Shown: positions 5,680 to 10,519 of the stretch, piece by piece | How positions within the stretch are numbered: position 1 is the stretch's first letter | Layout: each line of letters opens with the position of its first letter | Assembly: GCF_938020365.1 (NCBI RefSeq) | Contig: NZ_CALIIB010000028.1 | Span: forward strand, 1 to 10,519 | Length of the DNA: 10,519 nt | Origin: an uncultured Streptococcus sp. | GTDB taxonomy: Bacteria; Bacillota; Bacilli; Lactobacillales; Streptococcaceae | Direction of reading: 5' to 3' | Translations under genes and position numbers: made by a program | Notes under the pieces: model-generated | Databases searched by the model: none | Told to the model about the DNA's origin: nothing | What the model saw: the letters and a program-made list of their open reading frames with translations, nothing else

Positions 5680-6462
5680 TTACTGGACATAATTACCACC
5701 TGTAAAATGATAATACTCTTCCAGTGTGAGACCAGATTCGGAAATTTCCTTGGCCTCTTTTCCTACATAGCGTAAATGCCAACTTTCAGGCACATAGCCA
5801 GTAGACCCCTCCTTGCCAACAGGATAGCGTACTACAAAACCATACTTATAGGCATTGTCCAAGAGCCACTGACTAGCTCCAGCTTCTTCAACCAGATTGC
5901 CGCTACTATCAATCAGATCAAATGCTAAACCAGTTTGGTGCTCGCTGTAGCCTGGTCTTGCCGAATAGCGATCAGCCGCAGCTAGTCCATCTCGATTCAC
6001 ATAACTTTGATAAAGGCCGACCTGAGTTTGATAGCTACGAAAACCGCTATATTGGTTGCTGATAGGATAACCTTTGGACTGCATATCTGCGATTAACTTA
6101 AGTAGTTCTGCTTTAGCAGTCGGATTCTCACCTGGATTGTAGTCAGCAGATAATGGATAGTGTTTATTGGCGATGACTATTTCGTCATATTTCCCTTGAA
6201 CGCTATAATAGCTTCCGTTGTAAGAAACATTTTTATCAACAGTTACGTCCTGTTTCTGCTCCTTCTTAGACTCCGCACTATCCGATTCACTCCTTGTATC
6301 TTGGCTAGATGCCTGATCTTTTTCAGCCTCTTTCTTTTCAACAGATACCTTTGAGCTACTTGCCTGCTTGTTTGTACTACTTTCAGTCTTGTCTTTAGCT
6401 GCTGAGCAAGCACTTAAAAGCAAGACTGACATTGCTAGAAAAATAAGTTTATTATATTTCAT
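5680..6462 (-). CDS. ldcB: L,D-carboxypeptidase lipoprotein LdcB/DacB (VanY family)
   Basis: This cell-surface zinc peptidase trims the peptide stems of peptidoglycan. The pneumococcal homologue (LdcB/DacB) removes the terminal D-Ala from tetrapeptides to leave tripeptides. The 260-residue product has a lipoprotein signal with LSAC (C19), a Ser/Lys/Glu-rich linker to about 80, and a VanY-type catalytic domain from about 85. Zinc ligands are H175 and D182 (YSEHQTGLAFD) and H229 (SWHLRY), with E226 as the likely general base. SGFRSYQTQ (139-147) is the usual substrate-loop motif. The start lies 9 bases after the TcaA-like gene stop, with only a weak ribosome site (GTGGA), which suggests translational coupling and shared transcription. 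An intact gene of normal length. Confidence 0.93.
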   Translation of the reverse strand: MKYNKLIFLAMSVLLLSACSAAKDKTESSTNKQASSSKVSVEKKEAEKDQASSQDTRSESDSAESKKEQKQDVTVDKNVSYNGSYYSVQGKYDEIVIANKHYPLSADYNPGENPTAKAELLKLIADMQSKGYPISNQYSGFRSYQTQVGLYQSYVNRDGLAAADRYSARPGYSEHQTGLAFDLIDSSGNLVEEAGASQWLLDNAYKYGFVVRYPVGKEGSTGYVPESWHLRYVGKEAKEISESGLTLEEYYHFTGGNYVQ

Positions 6463-6471
6463 TGTATTCCA

Positions 6472-8196
6472 CTAACTTTCTGAAACTTCAATATTGTAGA
6501 TTGCAAAGGAATTTCCAGTCGGCTTCAAATAGTAAGTTTTATTTTTTCGATTGACACTATTTGGAGTACTATCAATATAGTGAACTGTATAGTCCTCATA
6601 AGTCGTCACAATATAAGAGCCATTCTCCCCTCTCACTTCACGGATATCCAAAGCTCCTGGATCGTAATAATCAATTTTCGCCTTCTTGACACCACCACCT
6701 GTAGTCCACTCAACCATCTCTTTGTATGATGGACTAGAAGTGTCATAATATTGAGCATAATAATTAGAACGATTAGAGACCGATCTGAAAACAGCCGTGC
6801 GATATTCGCTAAGGAAATTAGTGATTTTTGCCTTGTTAGCTTCTAGTTTTTTAGCTTCTTCGTCCTTTTCTTTGATCTTATCTGTCACTTCTTTAGGTAA
6901 AGATAAAGCAACATCAAGCGTGTCTCCTTTGACAGCAATGCTCTCCTTGTTGGTTACAAAAGTGTTACCAGCAACAACAAACTTAGCATAAACTTCCAGT
7001 TCTTGATGTGGTACAACTTGAATATCTGTTTCAAAGCTACTACCAATTTCCTTGCCATTTACAACAATTTTAAGGTCTGTTGCATTTGAAGTTTCTGCTG
7101 GCATAGTAACCTTCAATCGTTTCTTTTCAGACTTAAGATCTAATTTAATTTCATTATTCTTAGCAGTGGCTAAATCAAGCTGAATCTTACTCTCAATCTC
7201 TCCAACTTCCGTCTTCCCTTTCAGGGTAAATTCCTGCTTGATAAAATGATATTTGCCAATATTCGTCTCAGCATTCTTACTCAAAGGAAGGCTTTTCTTA
7301 TCTCCTGCTTTGATGCTCGCATTGTCTAAGTTCGTGTTAACCTTCACCTCTACTGGATAGGCCACTATTTGATATTCCTGAAAAATCCCAAATTTCTTGC
7401 TTTTTTCAGTTACACCTAAAAGTTTATTCTGATTGTCATCAATATAGGCTGATTTACCCTTTGACTTAGCAATGTTGTCCAACTCGGTCTCAATATTGAT
7501 TTCTTGACTCTCTAAGTGCTCGACCAAAGCCCTCGCGTCTGCACGTGTCCACTTATCTGAGTTAGAAGAAAGTAGGTTTGCGATTCCATCATAATCCTTT
7601 TTAGTAACCGCTTTTGCAAAATCATCCGTAACAACTTTAACACCTGTCACTGAGCTCAAATAAAGAAAGGCTGCCACCAAAACAGAAAGTAGAATAAGAG
7701 GAAAAGCAATCAGCATGACTTTCTTCTTCGACATTCTTTTTTCTGCTTTTTTTATTGCTTTCTGTGGTAATTCCGATTCCAGTAATTCAGAGCGAATAGG
7801 TAGATTAAGAAAACCTTGATTTCGTGCTTCTAAAAATTCCTCTTTAGTCGGCTTTCTACCAATATTCGTCTCGAAAGCTTGTAGCCAATTTTCCCGTTGC
7901 TCTTGGTATTGATCCGATTCTGAAATCTCTTTCTTTTCTTCTTTAGGAGAAGCCTCAACAAATTCTTCTTTGAGAAACTCTACAGCTGGCTCCTCTTGCC
8001 CCAAATTTTGTTCCTGAGTCACCGAGCTTTGCTTCTCTTCAGCTAGCCTATCGTTACTTTGTCCTGCAGGAGCCGCAATAGAAATAATCTTCTTGGGATC
8101 AAAGTCAGAACGTTTTCCTTCTAAAAACTCATCTGCGGTTGGCTTTCTACCAATAACCTGCTCAAAAAGCTCAACCCACTTTTCTTTCGTTGTCAT
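6472..8196 (-). CDS. TcaA-like membrane protein with two N-terminal W/F/GR motifs
   Basis: A 574-residue single-pass membrane protein. The cytoplasmic part carries two copies of a helical motif W-x3-F-E-x3-G-R-K-P-T-x2-E-F (residues 7-24 and 104-121), separated by a Glu/Lys/Gln-rich linker. A helix at about 159-182 spans the membrane. About 390 residues lie outside, beginning VVTDDFAKAVTKKDYDGIANLL and ending in a Tyr-rich domain (about 455-574) like the NTF2-type end of TcaA. S. aureus TcaA affects glycopeptide response and wall assembly and has a zinc ribbon at its N-terminus; none is seen here. AGGTGA at about 8201-8206 supports the start. It sits 18 bases after the upstream gene and 9 before ldcB, suggesting a wall-related role. 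TcaA similarity is by architecture and moderately sure. Confidence 0.75.
   Translation of the reverse strand: MTTKEKWVELFEQVIGRKPTADEFLEGKRSDFDPKKIISIAAPAGQSNDRLAEEKQSSVTQEQNLGQEEPAVEFLKEEFVEASPKEEKKEISESDQYQEQRENWLQAFETNIGRKPTKEEFLEARNQGFLNLPIRSELLESELPQKAIKKAEKRMSKKKVMLIAFPLILLSVLVAAFLYLSSVTGVKVVTDDFAKAVTKKDYDGIANLLSSNSDKWTRADARALVEHLESQEINIETELDNIAKSKGKSAYIDDNQNKLLGVTEKSKKFGIFQEYQIVAYPVEVKVNTNLDNASIKAGDKKSLPLSKNAETNIGKYHFIKQEFTLKGKTEVGEIESKIQLDLATAKNNEIKLDLKSEKKRLKVTMPAETSNATDLKIVVNGKEIGSSFETDIQVVPHQELEVYAKFVVAGNTFVTNKESIAVKGDTLDVALSLPKEVTDKIKEKDEEAKKLEANKAKITNFLSEYRTAVFRSVSNRSNYYAQYYDTSSPSYKEMVEWTTGGGVKKAKIDYYDPGALDIREVRGENGSYIVTTYEDYTVHYIDSTPNSVNRKNKTYYLKPTGNSFAIYNIEVSES
7807..7893 (-). 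repeat. W/F/GR motif, second copy in the TcaA-like gene
   Basis: Encodes residues 102-130 of the TcaA-like protein, with the core W104, F108, E109, G113, R114, P116, T117, E120 and F121. The DNA shares an identical 15-base stretch, GGCTTTCTACCAATA on the plus strand, with copy 1 (7850-7864 versus 8141-8155). This points to an internal duplication. Confidence 0.85.
8101..8187 (-). repeat. W/F/GR motif, first copy in the TcaA-like gene
   Basis: Encodes residues 4-32 of the TcaA-like protein, with the core W7, F11, E12, G16, R17, P19, T20, E23 and F24. It lines up without gaps with the second copy and with the N-terminus of the neighbouring membrane protein. Confidence 0.85.
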
Positions 8197-8214
8197 AAAT
8201 CACCTCCCAGAACT

Positions 8215-9345
8215 TTACATCATCATAAGACTCATCAGTAATGAGAAAGCGATGAAAGTAAAGATAAATGTAATCACACTATTGACAATAATTGCCAGTA
8301 AATATTTATAAAAAGGATCCATTGACGTGCTAGATTTTGAATAAATCAAAGCAAAGGTTGCACCGACCCCAATTAACACTAAGCCAATCCATGCTAGGAA
8401 GAGGGATACAGACATAATCCCAAGTAAGCTAAATAAAGCAGAAAGAGCCACAAAAGGTAAGACAATCGCATAGAGTCTGCCATACCAGTCAAATGCCTTA
8501 TTAAAGCTAAAGCTTCCATCCTTATAGACCATGCGTTTTACAGCAAAGCCTCCTAAAATAATGGAGAAAAGAACGAGGGCTGCCGCTATCAGTGAGACCA
8601 AGAAAAGTCTAAAATCAAAAGTCGGACCACTGTAAAAGCCAAAACTCACCGAAGAAATAATATTATAAAAATTATAATTCACCACAATAGCTGCAAAGAA
8701 AACAGTCAATCCTAGGGAAAGATAGCCATTTAATTTATTACTTTCAACTTCTGAAGTTGGCGACTTCCAAGCAGAAACAAGCCAAGCCCAGAAACCTTTC
8801 ATTGTTTTAGAAAATTCACTTGGTTGCGCCGGCTGTTGCTGACTGTAATATGCCTGTGACCCGTGCTGAAAATTCTGCCCATTGAACTGACTTTGCTGAT
8901 TGTTTTGATAGACTTGCTGGTTAAAGCCTTGCGGACCAGAAGATTGAGGCTGTCCAACAAACTGGTTAGGTTGCCCACCATTTGGCTGTTGATAAGGATG
9001 GCTCTGCTGGGCAAATGATTGTATTTGATTAGCAAATTGATTTTGGTTAAGCTGTTGCTGAGGAAGCTCTTGATATTGCTGCCCAGTTGGCTGAGTGGAC
9101 GATGCCTGCCCATTCTGTTCCTGAAAACTATTTTGCGGCTGAGCATAATATTCACCGTTTGAAGCTCCTCCTTGTGCTGGAACAGAGTCTGATATGATTG
9201 AGCCAGTTTCACTTCCAACTTGATGTGCACTTGCCACCTCAGGTTCCACAAACTCACCAGCTAGCAAAGCTTGAGCAATTTCTGCATCCGTTGCTGAACG
9301 ACCATTCACAGCTTCAAAATATTCGAGCCAATCTTGCTTTAACAT
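8215..9345 (-). CDS. Five-helix membrane protein with Q/N-rich linker (possibly DUF6574)
   Basis: The 376-residue protein has three parts. Residues 4-32 carry the same motif as the next gene (W6, F10, E11, G15, R16, T19, E22, I23). Residues about 66-173 are a low-complexity stretch very rich in Gln, Asn, Gly, Tyr and Ser, probably disordered. Residues about 205-372 hold five likely membrane helices (207-225, 246-270, 291-309, 311-333, 347-370), and the end is SLLMSLMMM. It may belong to the streptococcal family DUF6574, but this is from memory and unsure; no function is known. The start at 9345 is chosen because GGGAG (9354-9358) lies 8 bases upstream. The open frame reaches back to 9378, but that ATG is only about 6 bases after the promoter -10. 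First gene of the envelope operon. Confidence 0.8.
   Translation of the reverse strand: MLKQDWLEYFEAVNGRSATDAEIAQALLAGEFVEPEVASAHQVGSETGSIISDSVPAQGGASNGEYYAQPQNSFQEQNGQASSTQPTGQQYQELPQQQLNQNQFANQIQSFAQQSHPYQQPNGGQPNQFVGQPQSSGPQGFNQQVYQNNQQSQFNGQNFQHGSQAYYSQQQPAQPSEFSKTMKGFWAWLVSAWKSPTSEVESNKLNGYLSLGLTVFFAAIVVNYNFYNIISSVSFGFYSGPTFDFRLFLVSLIAAALVLFSIILGGFAVKRMVYKDGSFSFNKAFDWYGRLYAIVLPFVALSALFSLLGIMSVSLFLAWIGLVLIGVGATFALIYSKSSTSMDPFYKYLLAIIVNSVITFIFTFIAFSLLMSLMMM
8827..9150 (-). repeat. Q/N-rich low-complexity coding segment
   Basis: Encodes roughly residues 66-173 of the five-helix membrane protein. Glutamine and asparagine make up close to half of the residues, mixed with Gly, Ser, Tyr and Pro and almost no charged residues. 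There is no strict repeat unit, but short blocks such as QNQF, QPNQF and QSQFNGQNF recur. Confidence 0.85.
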
Positions 9346-9383
9346 ATAAAAATCTCCCATCAATAAATGATTATCCACATATT

Positions 9384-9412
9384 AGTATACAAAAAATTAA
9401 GTAAAAATTCAA
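9384..9412 (-). promoter_or_regulatory. Promoter of the three-gene envelope operon
   Basis: On the minus strand TTGAAT (9407-9412) and TATACT (9384-9389) are separated by exactly 17 bases. Transcription would start near 9377, giving a leader of about 30 bases before the ATG at 9345. No other good promoter is seen between the three genes. Confidence 0.75.
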
Positions 9413-9573
9413 TCAAGGCAATAGGCACGCATAAACACCAAAAAATATGAAGTAAGCCAAATACTTTAATCAAAAAGTAAAAAGACCACATCCTATATGG
9501 ATACTGTCAAATTTACGAAAACTTATAAATTATAGAGACATTATAGAAAAGCAAAAAACCAGAACCCATAAAA
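9413..9573. other. AT-rich spacer without recognised genes
   Basis: An AT-rich gap between the envelope operon promoter and the tRNA terminator. No open frame with a ribosome site, no strong hairpin and no recognisable RNA was found; only a short ATCC-TATAT-GGAT palindrome (about 9491-9503) stands out. Confidence 0.5.
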
Positions 9574-9601
9574 TAAAAAAACAACAGCATATAGCCGTTG
9601 T
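9574..9601 (-). terminator. Terminator of the rRNA-tRNA operon
   Basis: An 8-base-pair stem (9594-9601 with 9581-9588, one G-T wobble) with a 5-base loop is followed on the minus strand by seven U. It lies 19 bases past the 3' end of tRNA-Pro, closing the array. Confidence 0.85.
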
Positions 9602-9619
9602 CTTTTATGAATTAGCATA

Positions 9620-9693
9620 TCGGGAAGACAGGATTCGAACCTGCGACACCTTGGTCCCAAACCAAGTACTCTACCAAGCTGAGCTACTTCCCG
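9620..9693 (-). tRNA. tRNA-Pro (anticodon TGG)
   Basis: A full cloverleaf of 74 bases. The acceptor CGGGAAG pairs with CTTCCCG, the anticodon loop reads TTTGGGA, and the T arm contains GGTTCGAATCC. CCA is not encoded. Last tRNA of the array. Confidence 0.95.
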
Positions 9694-9735
9694 ATCACAA
9701 GTAAAAACGGAGTCATATGACCTCGTTCCCCTTTA

Positions 9736-9809
9736 TGCACCCTAGAGGAGTCGAACCTCTAACCGCCTGATTCGTAGTCAGGTACTCTATCCAGTTGAGC
9801 TAAGGGTGC
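9736..9809 (-). tRNA. tRNA-Arg (anticodon ACG)
   Basis: A 74-base cloverleaf. The acceptor GCACCCT pairs with AGGGTGC and the anticodon loop reads CTACGAA. The first anticodon A is expected to be converted to inosine to read CGU, CGC and CGA. CCA is not encoded. Confidence 0.95.
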
Positions 9810-9827
9810 CCTGTCGCATATCCGCTA

Positions 9828-9913
9828 TGCCGAGGACCGGAATCGAACCGGTACGATCGTTACCAATCGCAGGATTTTAAGTCCTGTGCGTCTGCCAGTT
9901 CCGCCACCCCGGC
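9828..9913 (-). tRNA. tRNA-Leu (anticodon TAA)
   Basis: An 86-base class II tRNA with a long variable arm (GCGATTGGTAACGATCGT region). The anticodon loop is CTTAAAA and the acceptor GCCGGGG pairs with CCTCGGC with one wobble. CCA is not encoded. Confidence 0.95.
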
Positions 9914-9918
9914 CTCAA

Positions 9919-9990
9919 AGCGAACGACGGGATTCGAACCCGCGACCCCCACCTTGGCAAGGTGGTGTTCTACCACTGAACTACGTTCGC
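9919..9990 (-). tRNA. tRNA-Gly (anticodon GCC)
   Basis: A 72-base cloverleaf. The acceptor GCGAACG pairs with CGTTCGC, the anticodon loop is TTGCCAA, and the discriminator base is T as usual for glycine. CCA is not encoded. Confidence 0.95.
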
Positions 9991-10007
9991 ATCTCTATCC
10001 AAAAAAA

Positions 10008-10080
10008 TGCCGGCTACATGACTTGAACACGCGACCCTCTGATTACAAATCAGATGCTCTACCAACTGAGCTAAGCCGGC
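10008..10080 (-). tRNA. tRNA-Thr (anticodon TGT)
   Basis: A 73-base cloverleaf with acceptor GCCGGCT paired to AGCCGGC and anticodon loop TTTGTAA. CCA is not encoded. Confidence 0.95.
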
Positions 10081-10095
10081 TCATTTATATTTCTA

Positions 10096-10177
10096 TGCGG
10101 GTTAAGGGACTTGAACCCCCACGCCCTAAAGCGCCAGATCCTAAATCTGGTGCGTCTGCCAATTCCGCCAAACCCGC
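10096..10177 (-). tRNA. tRNA-Leu (anticodon TAG)
   Basis: An 82-base class II tRNA with a long variable arm, acceptor GCGGGTT paired to AACCCGC, and anticodon loop TTTAGGA. It is the second leucine isoacceptor of the array. CCA is not encoded. Confidence 0.95.
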
Positions 10178-10182
10178 GCTTA

Positions 10183-10255
10183 TGACCCGTACTGGGCTCG
10201 AACCAGTGACCCTTTGATTAAAAGTCAAATGCTCTACCAACTGAGCTAACGAGTC
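10183..10255 (-). tRNA. tRNA-Lys (anticodon TTT)
   Basis: A 73-base cloverleaf with acceptor GACTCGT paired to ACGGGTC (one T-G wobble) and anticodon loop CTTTTAA. CCA is not encoded. Confidence 0.95.
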
Positions 10256-10285
10256 TTTCTTCTTGAAACTGTCTAACAATTTCAA

Positions 10286-10358
10286 CGGTCCCGACGGGAA
10301 TCGAACCCGCGATCTTCGCCGTGACAGGGCGACGTGATAACCGCTACACTACGGGACC
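10286..10358 (-). tRNA. tRNA-Asp (anticodon GTC)
   Basis: A 73-base cloverleaf with acceptor GGTCCCG paired to CGGGACC, anticodon loop CTGTCAC and discriminator G, a known aspartate identity base. CCA is not encoded. Confidence 0.95.
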
Positions 10359-10362
10359 TATA

Positions 10363-10435
10363 TGGGAGTTAACGGGATCGAACCGCTGACCCTCTGCTTG
10401 TAAGGCAGATGCTCTCCCAGCTGAGCTAAACTCCC
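10363..10435 (-). tRNA. tRNA-Val (anticodon TAC)
   Basis: A 73-base cloverleaf with acceptor GGGAGTT paired to AACTCCC and anticodon loop CTTACAA. It is the first tRNA after 5S rRNA. CCA is not encoded. Confidence 0.95.
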
Positions 10436-10459
10436 AAAAAGGAAGTACTCCGACTTCCT
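10436..10459 (-). terminator. Terminator-like hairpin between 5S rRNA and tRNA-Val
   Basis: Perfect 7-base arms (10453-10459 with 10440-10446) enclose a 6-base loop. On the minus strand T5 (10436-10440) follows directly before the first base of tRNA-Val. It looks like a short intrinsic terminator, but the tRNA array downstream must still be transcribed. It may instead be a leaky terminator or a processing signal. Confidence 0.55.
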
Positions 10460-10461
10460 AT

Positions 10462-10519
10462 CCTGCTAAGCGACTACCATATCTCACAGGGGGCAACCCC
10501 CAACTACTTCCGGCGTTCT
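10462..10519 (-). rRNA. rrf: 5S ribosomal RNA, 3' part
   Basis: The minus strand reads the end of a streptococcal 5S rRNA, including GTTGGGGGTTGCCCCC, GTGAGATATGGTAGTCGC and the 3' end TTAGCAGG. About half of the roughly 116-base molecule is present; the rest, and presumably 23S and 16S, lies beyond the right edge. The exact 3' end is uncertain by one or two bases. Confidence 0.93.

Noticed and set aside
8799..9257. 152-codon minus-strand frame inside the Q/N-rich membrane protein gene
   Set aside because: It is an alternative frame of a low-complexity coding stretch, kept open by CAG/CAA-type composition, without a ribosome site.
9346..9378. Longer N-terminus for the five-helix membrane protein
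   Set aside because: The ATG at 9378 is about 6 bases from the promoter -10, and 9345 has GGGAG and places the shared motif at the very start, as in the neighbouring gene. A leaderless start at 9378 is possible but less likely.
9954..10217. Open frames on both strands across the tRNA genes
   Set aside because: They translate tRNA sequence; phrases such as DLNTRPSDYKSDALPTELS are a classic artefact of tRNA read in reverse.
1..10519. CRISPR arrays, insertion sequences, prophage or attachment sites
   Set aside because: No regularly spaced repeats, transposase, integrase or duplicated tRNA ends were seen; the window looks like core chromosome with local gene decay.

Overview
The window reads as a chromosomal core segment of a Streptococcus, most likely of the sanguinis/mitis kind. 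The evidence is a streptococcal FtsK, SlrA-type and LdcB/DacB-type lipoproteins, a 5S gene followed by the Val-Asp-Lys-Leu-Thr-Gly-Leu-Arg-Pro tRNA array, and the rplK/DUF3397 neighbourhood. The species is inferred from remembered protein families, not from a search. No phage, insertion sequence or CRISPR array is visible.

Left part (1-1130): the first codons of rplK (ribosomal protein L11) run off the left edge on the minus strand. Its promoter and a structured leader resembling an L1-binding autoregulatory site lie upstream. A four-helix membrane protein of the DUF3397 type diverges from it and appears to be read from a leaderless message. A bidirectional terminator separates it from a minus-strand VOC (glyoxalase-fold) gene of the YaeR/YwkD type. 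Next is ftsK (1131-3434, minus), also apparently leaderless.

Decayed part (3440-4130): this stretch has no intact gene but holds two minus-strand remnants that are easy to miss. One is a PspC-domain gene with an in-frame TAG and no start. The other is a DUF2798 membrane gene broken into three frames with part of its second half missing.

Middle part (4138-5562): a Nudix hydrolase and an SlrA-like lipoprotein cyclophilin lie on the plus strand, each with its own promoter. A bidirectional terminator follows and also serves the genes converging from the right.

Envelope operon (9412-5680, minus): one promoter appears to serve three tightly spaced genes. They encode a five-helix membrane protein with a Q/N-rich cytoplasmic linker, a TcaA-like single-pass membrane protein, and the L,D-carboxypeptidase lipoprotein LdcB. 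The first two share an N-terminal motif (W-x3-F-E-x3-G-R-x2-T-x2-E-[FI]), once in the first protein and twice in the second. It occupies the place where TcaA proteins normally carry a zinc ribbon. This is the most interesting and least described module here.

Right part (9574-10519, minus): nine tRNA genes follow the 3' part of a 5S rRNA gene, the tail of an rRNA operon, and end in a terminator. A terminator-like hairpin sits between 5S and tRNA-Val.
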